Shown: positions 33,302-43,355, numbered from the stretch's first letter. The stretch: DNA of 64,000 bases from Clostridiales bacterium 38-18 (GCA_001897605.1 MKTL01000001.1:372001-436000); one strand, 5' to 3'. A program made the numbers and translations. Notes: a model not told the origin generated them from the letters alone.

Positions 33302-34039
33302 TTAATCAAATGACTTTGAGTTTGATGATTTAATTACGTTAAATTTGTATCCTTTATTACGAACCGTTACGATATATTGGTTGGTAGGATCGACCAATGC
33401 AAGCTTTTTTCTGAGTCGGCTGACATGTGTCATCAGAGCGTTGTAATCGCCCAAACTCTTTTGCCCTGTGATGAGGTGAAATAGGTATTCCATACTAAAT
33501 ACCTCACTTGGAGCTTTTGCAAGGGTATAGAGGATATTAAACTCAGAATGTGTTAAGTCCAGAATCGTACCATTTAGATATATTTGCTTTGCAAATGGAT
33601 CAATGGACATATTATTGTAAACGATGGTGTTTTGCTCAGAGGCATAAAGAGACTCTAGGTAATTCAGACGCTCATGCTGTATCATTAGCTTCATGCTGAG
33701 TAGCTCTGGATGTGGTGGTAAGGTGACGTAGTCATCTGCTCCATGAATAAACGCTTCTTTTAAGGAATCAATACAATTACTATGTTCGTAAGCTATCAGA
33801 TATGTACAGTTATAGAGTCTTCGTTTATAATCACAATAATCAGACAAGTCTGCATTGAAATGGGTAATAATGTCTGTCGTACTTGCAATCAACGTATGAT
33901 TTTCTTTTGGTTCAGCTTCTGTGTAGTCACTAAAATGATTAAAAAGTTGATAATCGAGGTTGTGCAGTACGAGGTATTGATTTAAGGGTGAAAAATGGTT
34001 AGTTCCATTTTCGATAACAATAACCTTTCGGTTTGACAT
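33302..34039 (-). CDS. Atypical OmpR-type response regulator
   Basis: This 245-residue protein has a C-terminal OmpR/PhoB winged helix (about 140-232: LDLTHSEFNILYTLAKAPSEVFS, HVSRLRKKL, VRNKGYKF). The N-terminal 125 residues have the receiver's overall pattern (ending GADDYVTLPPHPELL) but lack the normal acidic pair and phosphoacceptor (VIVIENG at the start, IASTTDI where the Asp should be) and the conserved Lys. It therefore probably does not use classic phosphorylation. The ATG follows AAGGAG. It is divergent from the 34323 operon across a 283-base shared control region, so it is a candidate regulator of that operon. Confidence 0.82.
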   Translation of the reverse strand: MSNRKVIVIENGTNHFSPLNQYLVLHNLDYQLFNHFSDYTEAEPKENHTLIASTTDIITHFNADLSDYCDYKRRLYNCTYLIAYEHSNCIDSLKEAFIHGADDYVTLPPHPELLSMKLMIQHERLNYLESLYASEQNTIVYNNMSIDPFAKQIYLNGTILDLTHSEFNILYTLAKAPSEVFSMEYLFHLITGQKSLGDYNALMTHVSRLRKKLALVDPTNQYIVTVRNKGYKFNVIKSSNSKSFD

Positions 34040-34249
34040 AAATTGTGTCTCCTTGTAGCAAAATTTGCCAACTGTTATGACTTACCTTAATATACTGTAA
34101 CGTCAGGCATTCAGGCAATCATCCTGTCAAAATATTATATATCATAAGACAAGAAAAAATAATGTGATTTTAAAAATGTAAGGAATTGCAAGATTAAAAT
34201 TTTATTAGAATTTCTGATGGAAATTCTATTTAGGATAACATAATACTGA

Positions 34250-34278
34250 TTGAAAAAACAGTACTTTAGAACTATAAT
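34250..34278 (+). promoter_or_regulatory. Promoter of the kinase/chemoreceptor/STAS operon
   Basis: TTGAAA (34250-34255) and TATAAT (34273-34278) are separated by 17 bases, 45 bases before the start codon. Confidence 0.7.
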
Positions 34279-34322
34279 AAATAAAGTTAAAATACTACAC
34301 GAATGGTTGATAAGAGGTTAAA

Positions 34323-35612
34323 ATGATATTTGATATACATAGTTTGTCACATTATTTAAATTTGTATATAATGCCCATCGCTTTGGCGAATGATCTTCAA
34401 GTGTTGTTCTTAAACGAATCGTTTAGAGCAACTTTTTCTAATTTGGTTGGAAATGATGCTTCAAGCTCGCTTTCTGTTCTGGACCTAGATCACTTAAATC
34501 AACTATCTCTTAACAAGCATACCTTTAAATTTTATGATGAATTCTATTCAATATATGTTGATAAATGGCAATATCATCAAGTCCGTAAAGCTGATCGATT
34601 TGTCATGTACAAGTATATGATGGACCATCATATACGTCATTACAAGGGGTGTGCTTTAAAGCCTCAAATCATACGCAATGAAGAAAAACCGCCAGTTTTT
34701 TTCTTGAACCATAGAGAGGACACGCAAATCTGCTGTATGATTAAAATCTGTCCAGGCGAAAATATCAGTGGCATCACACTACTAAGCTTGGACTTTTTAA
34801 TTAAGAGCATTGAGAAAAATGAAGCGCTAAATCGTTTGGAGCTAATCGCCAATGTCATTGATAAATGGGCCATTGAGAATGATGTTAGACTTGAAACGAT
34901 ACTTGTTCATCTAGATTTTGAGGGAAACCGCTTTCAAGTCCAAAAAAACAGTGGACACATCTATCTTGTGAATAAAGAGGGTTTGTATATCCAGATTGAG
35001 GAATGTGAGTCAATAACACTTAACCTTGAAGATATTGATTTTGCTTTGTTATCAACCGAAGCGATGCCAAAAACGATTTTTAATAACTACGATGGTATTA
35101 ACCCTATCCCAGTTTTTAATGAAACCTATAAATACTTTGAGACAAATCAATCAAAATACAGCTCAGAGATTGGTAATTTGTTGATCAAACCCAATTTGGG
35201 CGAATCGCTTTTCTCATATCATATAAATTGTCTTACAGAAATGCAAAATGTCATTGATCATATTTTAAAGGAGACTAGAATAGAGGAATCAGAGGACTTT
35301 GCTGTAAGATTAATCCTAAGTGAGTTGGTGACAAATGCTTTTAAACATACCTGTAATGACAGAACAGAGCCATTTGTAAACGTTATAATCCATCTCACTC
35401 CAAACTCGATTTCAATCGAGGTTTATAACATAGATCATTCTAAAAATCATGAAGTATTGGAAAAAGCATGCCTACCTGATGATATTTTATCTGAGGGAGG
35501 TAGAGGATTATTCCTCGTAAAAGAATTTGCATACGCTTTGTTCGAGACGAATGACAGTGTAATTGCAATAGTAAAAAGGGGTAAAACAAATGAAGAAAAG
35601 CTTGAAATTTAA
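34323..35612 (+). CDS. Degenerate SpoIIE-like domain fused to anti-sigma-type HATPase kinase
   Basis: This is a 429-residue cytoplasmic protein. Residues 1-140 have a PAS-like pattern ([17 protein letters not shown]). The middle (about 150-275) looks like a SpoIIE PP2C domain that has lost its catalytic aspartates: [25 protein letters not shown] matches the usual NAGHPP strand region, and [12 protein letters not shown] stands where LLYTDGVTEA is expected. The C-terminal domain (about 305-422) is an RsbW-like HATPase with N-box ELVTNAFKH (334-342) and G-box [12 protein letters not shown]. It probably phosphorylates the STAS protein encoded two genes on. The degenerate-phosphatase reading is my inference. 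Confidence 0.72.
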   Translation: MIFDIHSLSHYLNLYIMPIALANDLQVLFLNESFRATFSNLVGNDASSSLSVLDLDHLNQLSLNKHTFKFYDEFYSIYVDKWQYHQVRKADRFVMYKYMMDHHIRHYKGCALKPQIIRNEEKPPVFFLNHREDTQICCMIKICPGENISGITLLSLDFLIKSIEKNEALNRLELIANVIDKWAIENDVRLETILVHLDFEGNRFQVQKNSGHIYLVNKEGLYIQIEECESITLNLEDIDFALLSTEAMPKTIFNNYDGINPIPVFNETYKYFETNQSKYSSEIGNLLIKPNLGESLFSYHINCLTEMQNVIDHILKETRIEESEDFAVRLILSELVTNAFKHTCNDRTEPFVNVIIHLTPNSISIEVYNIDHSKNHEVLEKACLPDDILSEGGRGLFLVKEFAYALFETNDSVIAIVKRGKTNEEKLEI

Positions 35613-37590
35613 AATTATGGCAATGATGCTGGTCGTCATTATTGTTCCATTAGCGGTACTTGGTAGTATTTCGCTGATACAGTTCACTAGTGAAACTGAG
35701 GATTCAGTTTACTCAAAGCTAGACGATCTAGTCAACTTAACCTCAGATGTCATATCTAAGGAAATAGACGCTTCGAGTTTAATCGGTAATATGATGAGCA
35801 ATGATATGAGTATCGTTGCATTTGCAAGTGGTGATAGCACTAAAAGAAGTGAGGCTTATAGTGCATTAAAGACCTTGGTCGAGTCTCATAGCGATGTCAT
35901 TGAGATGGCACTTATTACAGATGTGAAGGGCAATGCAGTTATATCCAATACGGATATGAATGCTTCTATAGATGTCAGCGAGCGCACCTATTATCAAGAG
36001 GCGCTAAAGGGAAATGTTGGACAAAGCGATGTCATAATCTCTAAGGCGACAAACCAGCCAGTAATTGCTATTGCTCATCCTATTAAAAATGGCAGCAAGG
36101 TTGTAGGTACCTTTATAACGACGATAAGATTTGATCAAATTGCTGCGCATTCAAAAGCAATACAAGTGTTTGAAGGCGGCTATAGCTATATGTTTAACAC
36201 AGATGGTTTGATTCTTTCTTACATAAATGCTGAGGATGAATTCAATCTCAATTTACTTGAGTTAAATATTCCAGAATTAAATGAGATGGTTGCTAATGTA
36301 AAGGAAGGCAAATCTGACGATGCAACCTATACCTATAAAGGTGTAAAGAAATATGTAAAATACACAACTGTTGATGGTATGGGACTTGCAATAACAGCAA
36401 ATTATGATGATTATATGTCTACAATGACAAAGATTAGAAACCTGTTGTTCATTATCATCGGCGTCTCTCTAATCGTAGCGACTACGCTTAGCTTTGCTTT
36501 TGTAACGTTTAATGTTACAAGACCTTTGAAAAAGCTGTCAGAATTGATGTCGGTAGCTGGCGATGGCGATTTAACGGTTAAATCGGAGATCAAAACTGGT
36601 GATGAAATTGAAAGTATATCGAATTCATTTAATAAAATGATTGAACATCAGAACGGAATCGTTTCAAAGGTTAAATCAGGCTCTAAGGAGGTCGCAAAAT
36701 CATCAGATGAAATTGCTTCTTCGACAAATGATGTTAGTGATGCCTCGCAAAATGTGGCAAAAGCCATACAAGAGGTGGCTGATAATTCTACAACACAGAG
36801 TCATTCCATATTGGAAACGACAGAGACCATACTACAATTAAGTAGTTTGATTCAGCTTGCAAAAGTAAGAGCACTGGAATCCGATAAAAATGCGGAATCG
36901 GCAATAACCAGTGTAGGTGTTGGTAGAGATAGCTTGAGTAATACCAAAAAATCAATCGACGAAATTAAAGCGATTACAGATGAAACGGGTAATCGATTAA
37001 AAGAACTTGAAGTGTTATCGACAGAAATTAAGGGTATTATAGGTACTATAAACGCAATTGCGGAACAGACAAATCTATTGGCCCTAAATGCTTCAATTGA
37101 AGCAGCAAGAGCTGGTGAGCATGGACGTGGATTTGCTGTCGTAGCCGAAGAGGTTAGAAAGCTTGCAGAGCAGACGGGTCAGGAAGCGGGAGGCATTACC
37201 AAAGTCGTTAGCGAAATGGTTAAGAAAATTGATAACGCTGTTGAAACCATGTCCTTTGGTAAAGCTGCAGTTCAAAATGGCGTAGACAAGGCGATAGTAA
37301 CAGATAGCGCATTTATTCAGATTTATGATGCGGTGCAATCAGTAACTCAGGATGTTAAAAAGATAGTTGAAATTACAGACAATGAAGTGAATAGCTCAGA
37401 GCAAATTTTAACCTTAATCGATACTGTAAGCACCTTATCAGAGCAAAATTCTGCCAATTCACAAGAAGTGGCTGCTGCCATAGAAGAGCAGACAGCACTA
37501 TTAGAAAGTATCGCTGCTGGCAGCGAGGAATTAACTGCTATGGCAACTGAATTGAACACCTTGGTCGAAAAATTCAAAGTTGAGGAGTAA
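35590..37590 (+). CDS. Methyl-accepting chemotaxis protein with dCache sensor
   Basis: This 666-residue chemoreceptor has TM1 (about 8-29), a double-Cache extracellular sensor (about 35-275, with [15 protein letters not shown] and [14 protein letters not shown]), TM2 (about 282-304), HAMP (about 305-360) and a cytoplasmic signalling domain (about 390-660). The hairpin tip is intact ([37 protein letters not shown] in parts). Its ATG lies 23 bases inside the upstream kinase gene, with AAAGGGG as ribosome binding site, so the two are translationally coupled. The STAS gene follows after 3 bases. It may report to this local module as well as, or instead of, the flagellar motor (inference). Confidence 0.9.
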   Translation: MKKSLKFKIMAMMLVVIIVPLAVLGSISLIQFTSETEDSVYSKLDDLVNLTSDVISKEIDASSLIGNMMSNDMSIVAFASGDSTKRSEAYSALKTLVESHSDVIEMALITDVKGNAVISNTDMNASIDVSERTYYQEALKGNVGQSDVIISKATNQPVIAIAHPIKNGSKVVGTFITTIRFDQIAAHSKAIQVFEGGYSYMFNTDGLILSYINAEDEFNLNLLELNIPELNEMVANVKEGKSDDATYTYKGVKKYVKYTTVDGMGLAITANYDDYMSTMTKIRNLLFIIIGVSLIVATTLSFAFVTFNVTRPLKKLSELMSVAGDGDLTVKSEIKTGDEIESISNSFNKMIEHQNGIVSKVKSGSKEVAKSSDEIASSTNDVSDASQNVAKAIQEVADNSTTQSHSILETTETILQLSSLIQLAKVRALESDKNAESAITSVGVGRDSLSNTKKSIDEIKAITDETGNRLKELEVLSTEIKGIIGTINAIAEQTNLLALNASIEAARAGEHGRGFAVVAEEVRKLAEQTGQEAGGITKVVSEMVKKIDNAVETMSFGKAAVQNGVDKAIVTDSAFIQIYDAVQSVTQDVKKIVEITDNEVNSSEQILTLIDTVSTLSEQNSANSQEVAAAIEEQTALLESIAAGSEELTAMATELNTLVEKFKVEE

Positions 37591-37593
37591 GAT

Positions 37594-37872
37594 ATGAGAG
37601 TAGAAGTTATAAAAATTCCAGAGCAATTTTCAGTAACAGAAGCATCAGAGTTCAGAGAAATGACTTATAACCTAATGAAAGTAGATCAGATAACCTTTGA
37701 GTTAGATTTTTCAAACTGTAACTTTATTGATAGTACAGGGCTTGGTGTTTTAGTTGGCCTTTATAAAAAATGTAATGAGACACATTCTAAGATGATTTTA
37801 AAACATCTTAAGAAGGACGTTGCACGCGTGATTAGCATGACACGTCTGGATCAAATCTTTACGATATTATAA
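37594..37872 (+). CDS. STAS-domain anti-sigma factor antagonist
   Basis: This is a 92-residue protein of the SpoIIAA/RsbV family. The phosphorylation loop reads NCNFIDSTGLGVLVGLYKK, with the conserved serine near residue 49. It is the third gene of the operon with the HATPase kinase and the chemoreceptor. The kinase should phosphorylate it; the SpoIIE-type phosphatase at 25363 is a candidate to reverse this. No sigma factor gene lies nearby, so the final target is unknown. Confidence 0.9.
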   Translation: MRVEVIKIPEQFSVTEASEFREMTYNLMKVDQITFELDFSNCNFIDSTGLGVLVGLYKKCNETHSKMILKHLKKDVARVISMTRLDQIFTIL

Positions 37873-37935
37873 ATAAAGGGTATAATGATAATGGTACTCA
37901 AATAAGGTTATAAATATCGATAAGGAGGTTATGTA

Positions 37936-38448
37936 ATGGGAAAAAAAGCAATTGAAATTTCTAATCTCGACGTGGATAAGCTCATCCAAATGTTAAATGA
38001 AGCTTTGGCTGAAGAATGGTTAGCGTATTATCAGTATTGGGTTGGCGCAAGAGTCATGGAAGGCCCTATGAGAAGTGAAGTTGAACCAGAATTACTTTTA
38101 CATGCAAATGAAGAATTGGCTCATGCTGAACTGATTATAAATCGTATTCTTCAATTGGGTGGTACGCCTATATTAAATCCAGCAAAGTGGACAGAGTACG
38201 CAAAATGTCCATATGCTGAACCAGTTGATCCTTATATCGAAGAAATTTTGAAGCAAAATCTTGATGGCGAGAGATGTGCAATTCAAAGATATGAAGAAAT
38301 AGCAGATTATACGAATGGTAAGGATCATGCCACCTATCAAATGGCGATTACCATCTTGAACGATGAGCTTGAACATGAACACGATATTGAGGATTTCTTA
38401 ACGGATATCAACCGTCTTAAAGAGGACATCAAGAAATTTAGATTATAA
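37936..38448 (+). CDS. Ferritin-like (bacterioferritin/Dps-type) protein
   Basis: This 170-residue four-helix-bundle protein has ferritin-like di-iron ligands: LNEALAEEWLAYYQY (about 26-40), HANEELAHAE (about 56-65), DGERCAIQRYEEIA (about 115-128) and LNDELEHEHDIEDF (about 143-156). It resembles Dps-like/bacterioferritin proteins of anaerobes that store iron and remove peroxide. The middle segment holds a cysteine in AKCPYAEP, possibly a thioferritin-like feature. It starts after TAAGGAGG and is followed by a terminator. Confidence 0.85.
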   Translation: MGKKAIEISNLDVDKLIQMLNEALAEEWLAYYQYWVGARVMEGPMRSEVEPELLLHANEELAHAELIINRILQLGGTPILNPAKWTEYAKCPYAEPVDPYIEEILKQNLDGERCAIQRYEEIADYTNGKDHATYQMAITILNDELEHEHDIEDFLTDINRLKEDIKKFRL

Positions 38449-38457
38449 TTGAACCGG

Positions 38458-38492
38458 AACGCAAAGGCGAAATTCGCTTTTGCGTTTTTAAA
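38458..38492 (+). terminator. Terminator after the ferritin-like gene
   Basis: AACGCAAAGGCG and CGCTTTTGCGTT pair around AATT (one G-T) and continue into a T run. Confidence 0.85.
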
Positions 38493-38514
38493 ATCCTAAG
38501 GACAAGAGGCAAAT

Positions 38515-39720
38515 ATGGCAAAAGTAATCATAAAAGGTCAAAAAAAGAAAAAGGAATATGGGTTTACGTATTTTTTATTTGTAATATTATCAATCGCACT
38601 TATATTTGTTGGCCATAATATCGCTAGCAATGGAACCGATACGTTTAGTCAAGTGGAAAGCATCGGAGTAGAACGAGGCACAGTAATCGAAATCATCGAT
38701 CAAATTGATCAAAATGAAGAAGATCAAGCGGACATTGATTTCGTAGCTAAAGACATTTTATTTACAGTAAAAATGGAGACAGGAAGTCAAAAAGGACAAC
38801 AGCTTAGAGCACTTCAAAGCTTAAATAATTATTTGAAGGTATTGCCTAAAGAAGTCCAGGTAGGTGATTCGATTCTGCTTTATGAAATGCCGAATGAGTA
38901 TTATGGCACTCAGTGGACATATGGGGAGTATTACAGAACACCAGCCCTTGTCGTTATGGGAATTATCTTTGCAGGTGTCCTATTAATTTTTGGTAGAACT
39001 AAGGGCTTACAAACTCTGTTTTCACTCATACTAACGATTATGGCTGTTTTTTACGTCTTTATACCAGCAGTTCTATCAGGCTATAACATCTATTTATGGT
39101 CGTTAATCATTTGTGTATTTGTTACCATTATGACCTTAGTTGTGGTGAGTGGCTTTAATCCCAAGACGTCTGCTGCGATAATTGGTTGTATCAGTGGTAT
39201 AGCAATGTCTGCGGTTCTCGTACTTGTAATGAATAGCATCTTACAGCTGACGGGTGTCGTCGATGAAGCGTCAGTTTATTTGCTATTAATGAATCCAGAT
39301 CATCCTATCGATTTAAAGGCAATTATCTTTGGTGCAATTATCATTGGGGCTATGGGCGCAATTATGGACGTCTCAATGTCAATATCTTCTGCGTTATATG
39401 AAATGAAGGAGAACTATGCCGCACATTCCTTTGGTCAGCTTGTGGCCTCAGGTATGACAATTGGTAGAGACATTATGGGGACAATGGCAAATACATTAGT
39501 ACTCGCATATATTGGGAGTTCGCTATCAACCGTGTTATTGCTTATAACCTATAATTCTTCCCTTCTTGATCTGATGAACCGTGAAATGGTCGTTATAGAA
39601 ATTTTACAGGCAATTATTGGTTCTTTGGGAATATTGCTGACATTGCCTTTAACCGCAATCGCTTCAGGTTTTCTATACACGAGAAACAACAATAGAGAAC
39701 ATTTAAAAAGAAGAGTGTAG
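38515..39720 (+). CDS. YibE/F-like multi-pass membrane protein
   Basis: This 401-residue protein fits the YibE/F family. A basic N-terminus and TM1 (about 18-38) are followed by an extracytoplasmic beta-rich region (about 45-140, GTVIEIIDQIDQNEEDQ and DSILLYEMPN), then about seven membrane helices (148-390). The family signature MGAIMDVSMSISSALYEM is present at about 281-298, followed by SGMTIGRDIMGTMANTL. The function is not known; transport is suspected. It starts after AAGAGGC, 24 bases behind the ferritin terminator. Confidence 0.85.
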   Translation: MAKVIIKGQKKKKEYGFTYFLFVILSIALIFVGHNIASNGTDTFSQVESIGVERGTVIEIIDQIDQNEEDQADIDFVAKDILFTVKMETGSQKGQQLRALQSLNNYLKVLPKEVQVGDSILLYEMPNEYYGTQWTYGEYYRTPALVVMGIIFAGVLLIFGRTKGLQTLFSLILTIMAVFYVFIPAVLSGYNIYLWSLIICVFVTIMTLVVVSGFNPKTSAAIIGCISGIAMSAVLVLVMNSILQLTGVVDEASVYLLLMNPDHPIDLKAIIFGAIIIGAMGAIMDVSMSISSALYEMKENYAAHSFGQLVASGMTIGRDIMGTMANTLVLAYIGSSLSTVLLLITYNSSLLDLMNREMVVIEILQAIIGSLGILLTLPLTAIASGFLYTRNNNREHLKRRV

Positions 39721-39805
39721 CTTATTTAAGTCTTGGTTGTCGGTATAACTTTGGGGTAAGTATTTACTATTTACTACTATATATTGCTCAAAATGGAGGA
39801 GATTT

Positions 39806-41599
39806 ATGAAGCGACTCACCCCACTGAAGTTTAAATCAATTCGGACAGCTTTTATTATGCCCATTTTACTTCCATTATTGTTTATATTAATGTTGCTGAC
39901 TTATCTATTATTGAATGGCGCAGAGAATGTTTCAAGAATTACAATAGAGACAGTCTCAGAGCAATCCATGCTTCAGGTTGATGATTTGTTGATGCATCAT
40001 TTATCTGAAGCAATACAGCTAAATTCAGTAAATGTGGATAATTATAATACCGCTATATTAAATATTGAAAGCTATCAAAATAGAGAACGCTATTTTTCGA
40101 ACCTGATTGCAAAATTTCCGGAAGTTACAATGACCTATGTTGGGTTTCCTGACAAGAGCTTTTATGGTGCTAGGCGCTCACAGGATGGTAGTATACAGGT
40201 CGTGAGAAACAACCTTCAGACCTCAGGTGCTTCTGAATACTATAATATCGACGAAAATCATGATGCGTCTGATTTTGTTGAGAAATTTGATGCTTATGAT
40301 CCAACGCTTAGACCGTGGTATGTAAAGGCATCGGAAACTCAGTCGCCAGTATTTAGCGATGTCTATAATCATTTTGTATTTAAGCAGCCTACTATTACAG
40401 CGAGCTATCCCATCGTGGAATCAGGCGAGGTCGTGGCTGTGTTTGGCGTTGATTACCTATTGACTTGGCTTGGAGAAACCCTTTCGACAATTCCGATTCG
40501 AGAAAACGGGCTGATTTTCATAGTTGATGAAAGCAATCAATTGGTTGCGACCTCCAAGTCCTCAGATGACATTTTTAAAGTCGTAAATGGTACCTCAGAG
40601 CTTATTAAGGCGTCAGAAAGCAGCAATCGCTTGATAAAAAATGCGGTTATGTTAGAACAAGCCGGTGACAATCAAAGCTTTAAGGTGGACGGTGAAAAAT
40701 ACAGCGTTAACCATATGAGCTTCAATCTATTAAATTTAAACTGGAAAATCTATGTTTTGCTTTCATACGATGATTTTGTCAATCAAATGAACCTTGCAAT
40801 AAAACAAACCATAACCATTATATTGGCAAGCCTTATATTGTTTATTGTTATCTCGTGGCTTGTAACGCGCTGGGTAACGAAACCAATTTACCATTTAAAT
40901 GACGCTGCTAAAAAATTGGCTGAAGGTAGATTTGACTTTGTCTCAGATGAAGTTAGAAGAGACGAGCTTGGACAGCTCTCACTTTCATTTAATGAAATGG
41001 CTCTTAAGTTAACTAGCCTGGTAACCACACTTGAACAGCAGGTTGACGAAAGAACCAAGGATCTACAGGAAATGAATGAATCGCTAAGTAGACTATCGTT
41101 TAGTGATGGGTTAACGGGCTTACCTAATCGAAGGAAATTTGATGAATTTTATGGCTCCGTGTTTGGTAAAAATTCGAGTCACAAAAGAGAAATGGCGATT
41201 ATCATGATGGATCTTGATAATTTTAAAGCTTTTAATGACACCTATGGACATCTTGTAGGAGATGATTGTCTTAGAATGGTGAGTATCATTTTTAGTCGAA
41301 TAATCTTTAAAAACAAAGATTTGGTTGCAAGATTTGGTGGTGAGGAATTCTCTGCAATTCTACAGGGATACTCAAAAACAGAAGTTTATGAGCTTTGTGA
41401 GCTTATAAGGAATGAAGTTGCCAGTACACCATTACAGATTTCAGAGTCTGAAACGGTTTATATAACTGTAAGCGTTGGCTATGTTCATTTCACACCAGAT
41501 TTAAGCAATCCCAAAGAAGAGTACATTAAATGTGCCGATCAAGCCTTATACAAAGCAAAAAGCTTAGGCAAGAATAGAACAGAATCATTTTGCGAGTAA
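39806..41599 (+). CDS. Membrane diguanylate cyclase: dCache-HAMP-GGDEF
   Basis: This 597-residue enzyme should make cyclic-di-GMP. It has TM1 (about 14-37), a double-Cache extracellular sensor (about 45-325, with PTLRPWYVKASETQSPVFSDV in parts), TM2 (about 332-352), HAMP (about 353-405), a short coiled coil and a GGDEF domain (about 430-592). The active site is GGEEF (511-515), with SFSDGLTGLPNRRKF before it and MMDLDNFKAFNDTYGH in the fold. The inhibitory RxxD site is KNKD here, so product feedback may be weak. No EAL domain is present. It starts after GGAGGAG. Confidence 0.9.
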   Translation: MKRLTPLKFKSIRTAFIMPILLPLLFILMLLTYLLLNGAENVSRITIETVSEQSMLQVDDLLMHHLSEAIQLNSVNVDNYNTAILNIESYQNRERYFSNLIAKFPEVTMTYVGFPDKSFYGARRSQDGSIQVVRNNLQTSGASEYYNIDENHDASDFVEKFDAYDPTLRPWYVKASETQSPVFSDVYNHFVFKQPTITASYPIVESGEVVAVFGVDYLLTWLGETLSTIPIRENGLIFIVDESNQLVATSKSSDDIFKVVNGTSELIKASESSNRLIKNAVMLEQAGDNQSFKVDGEKYSVNHMSFNLLNLNWKIYVLLSYDDFVNQMNLAIKQTITIILASLILFIVISWLVTRWVTKPIYHLNDAAKKLAEGRFDFVSDEVRRDELGQLSLSFNEMALKLTSLVTTLEQQVDERTKDLQEMNESLSRLSFSDGLTGLPNRRKFDEFYGSVFGKNSSHKREMAIIMMDLDNFKAFNDTYGHLVGDDCLRMVSIIFSRIIFKNKDLVARFGGEEFSAILQGYSKTEVYELCELIRNEVASTPLQISESETVYITVSVGYVHFTPDLSNPKEEYIKCADQALYKAKSLGKNRTESFCE

Positions 41600-41624
41600 T
41601 GTTACAGTTGTATTACAAAGGCAT

Positions 41625-41639
41625 TGATAATGATTATCA
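41625..41639. promoter_or_regulatory. Fur-type box upstream of the superoxide dismutase gene
   Basis: TGATAATGATTATCA is a perfect 7-1-7 inverted repeat and matches the Bacillus Fur box. It overlaps a candidate -35 box (TTATCA, 41634-41639) placed 17 bases before TATACT (41657-41662). Binding would block transcription when iron is plentiful. Confidence 0.7.
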
Positions 41640-41717
41640 ATTGAATTTTTCGGATATATACTCCTTAAGCGAAATTATCATCCCAAGGGATGTTGAATAA
41701 CAACTTAGGAGGTCATT

Positions 41718-42311
41718 ATGAAATTTGTATTACCAGAACTAAATTACAAAACAGATGCGTTGGAACCTTATATTGATCAAAAAACAATGGAAATTCATCA
41801 CCAGAAACACCATGGTGCATATGTGAATAATTTAAACGCTGCTTTAGAGGGGAAACCTGAGTTTGAAAGCATGACAATTGAGGAATTACTTACAGGACTT
41901 GACAAGCTTCCTGAAAGCATTCGAGGTGCGGTTAGAAATAATGGTGGTGGTCATTACAACCACACGCTTTTCTGGGAAAGTCTTACGCCAGGTGGCAAAT
42001 CGATTTCACCAGAATTTGAATCTAAGCTAAATGAAGCTTTTGGTTCACTAGAAGCCTTCAAAGCTGCTTTCAAGGATGCTGCTCTGAAACGATTTGGTAG
42101 TGGTTGGGCATGGCTCGTTTCTGAAGGTGGTAAATTGAAAATTGTGAGCACCCCTAATCAGGATGCACCTATTTCAGATGGATTAAGTGAATTGTTAGGA
42201 CTTGATGTTTGGGAACATGCCTACTACTTAAATTATCAAAACAGACGTGCTGATTATATTGAAGCATTTTGGAGTGTCGTGGATTGGTCTGTTGTTGAAG
42301 GTAGATTATAA
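41718..42311 (+). CDS. sodA: Superoxide dismutase (Fe/Mn family)
   Basis: This 197-residue enzyme converts superoxide to oxygen and hydrogen peroxide. Metal ligands are His27 ([12 protein letters not shown]), His82 ([11 protein letters not shown]), Asp163 and His167 ([15 protein letters not shown]). The length is normal. Mn or Fe preference cannot be read safely. It starts after TTAGGAGG and is preceded by a Fur-type box, which would tie it to iron status. A terminator follows. The symbol is used for the family and not for proven manganese use. Confidence 0.94.
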   Translation: MKFVLPELNYKTDALEPYIDQKTMEIHHQKHHGAYVNNLNAALEGKPEFESMTIEELLTGLDKLPESIRGAVRNNGGGHYNHTLFWESLTPGGKSISPEFESKLNEAFGSLEAFKAAFKDAALKRFGSGWAWLVSEGGKLKIVSTPNQDAPISDGLSELLGLDVWEHAYYLNYQNRRADYIEAFWSVVDWSVVEGRL

Positions 42312-42321
42312 TATTTAGAAG

Positions 42322-42354
42322 TAAGAGCTCTGGTAACCACCGGAGCTCTTTTAT
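42322..42354 (+). terminator. Terminator after sodA
   Basis: AAGAGCTCTGGT and ACCGGAGCTCTT pair (one mismatch) around AACC and end in TTTT. Confidence 0.85.
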
Positions 42355-42513
42355 TTTGCGATAATTATAGTCTAAAAATGAATGGATAGCATCGATGGCT
42401 TCAATATGGAAATAATTGAACATTCGCATATTAATTGAGAATTAGTATTAGAAGCTCTGAAAATTTGATATAATAGTACACAATAATTGAAATAAATGCA
42501 TTTGGAGGAATTT

Positions 42514-43266
42514 ATGAAATTTGTAAACTGGAACGTAAATGGGATTAGAGCTTGCATCAATAAAGGATTTCTAGATTATTTCCACCAAGTAGATGCAGAT
42601 TTCTTTTGCCTACAGGAAACAAAAGTTTCAGAAGGACAGGTGGCGCTTGAGCTAGAAGGCTATTATCAGTATTGGAACTATGCGGTTAAGAAAGGCTATT
42701 CTGGTACTGCTATCTTTTCTAAGCATGCGCCAATTTCTGTTGCATATGGAATTGGGATTGAGGAACACGATCAAGAAGGCCGTGTTATCACGATGGAGTT
42801 AGACACCTTCTATCTTGTGACCGTCTATACACCAAACTCGAAATCAGAGCTTGAAAGGCTACCCTACAGAATGGTTTGGGAGGATGATTTTAGAGCATAC
42901 CTAAAAAATCTAGAGGAAAAGAAGCCGGTTATCGTTTGCGGGGATCTAAATGTGGCACATAAAGAAATCGATATTAAGAATGCCAAATCCAACATGAGAA
43001 GTGCAGGCTTTACAATAGAAGAGAGAATGAAAATGACAGAGCTTTTAGATACGGGCTTTGTCGATACATTTAGATTTTTTTATCCTGATAAAACCGATGC
43101 TTATACTTGGTGGTCATATTTTGGGAAAGCAAGAGAAAAAAATGTTGGCTGGCGAATTGATTACTTTGTTGCTTCTGAGGCATTGAAACCAAGGCTAAAG
43201 TCTGCTGATATTGATGCACAGATAACAGGGAGTGATCATTGTCCAGTTTTGCTTGAAATTGAGTAA
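42514..43266 (+). CDS. exoA: Exodeoxyribonuclease III / AP endonuclease
   Basis: This is a 250-residue exonuclease III-family base-excision repair enzyme. Motifs: VNWNVNGIRAC (about 4-14), FFCLQETKV (catalytic Glu), VTVYTPNS, VCGDLNVAHKEIDI, YTWWSY and a final GSDHCPV (catalytic His). It cuts DNA at abasic sites and has 3' repair activity. The ATG at 42514 after TTTGGAGG is chosen over the upstream frame start at 42496. It sits between sodA and the sigma-54 activator, as a single gene. Confidence 0.95.
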   Translation: MKFVNWNVNGIRACINKGFLDYFHQVDADFFCLQETKVSEGQVALELEGYYQYWNYAVKKGYSGTAIFSKHAPISVAYGIGIEEHDQEGRVITMELDTFYLVTVYTPNSKSELERLPYRMVWEDDFRAYLKNLEEKKPVIVCGDLNVAHKEIDIKNAKSNMRSAGFTIEERMKMTELLDTGFVDTFRFFYPDKTDAYTWWSYFGKAREKNVGWRIDYFVASEALKPRLKSADIDAQITGSDHCPVLLEIE

Positions 43267-43300
43267 TCGAATAAATGTTGGTTTCCCTTTTATAATTGAG

Positions 43301-43317
43301 TTGGTATAAAAATTGCA
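43301..43317 (+). promoter_or_regulatory. Candidate sigma-54 (-24/-12) promoter of the activator gene
   Basis: TTGGTAT-N5-TTGCA has the same GG-to-GC spacing as the better match at 45344. Transcription would begin near 43329, just before the ribosome binding site AAGGAG. It suggests autoregulation. Confidence 0.5.
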
Positions 43318-43355
43318 TTTAACAATTAGCACTAATGATTGAAGGAGTGAACGGT

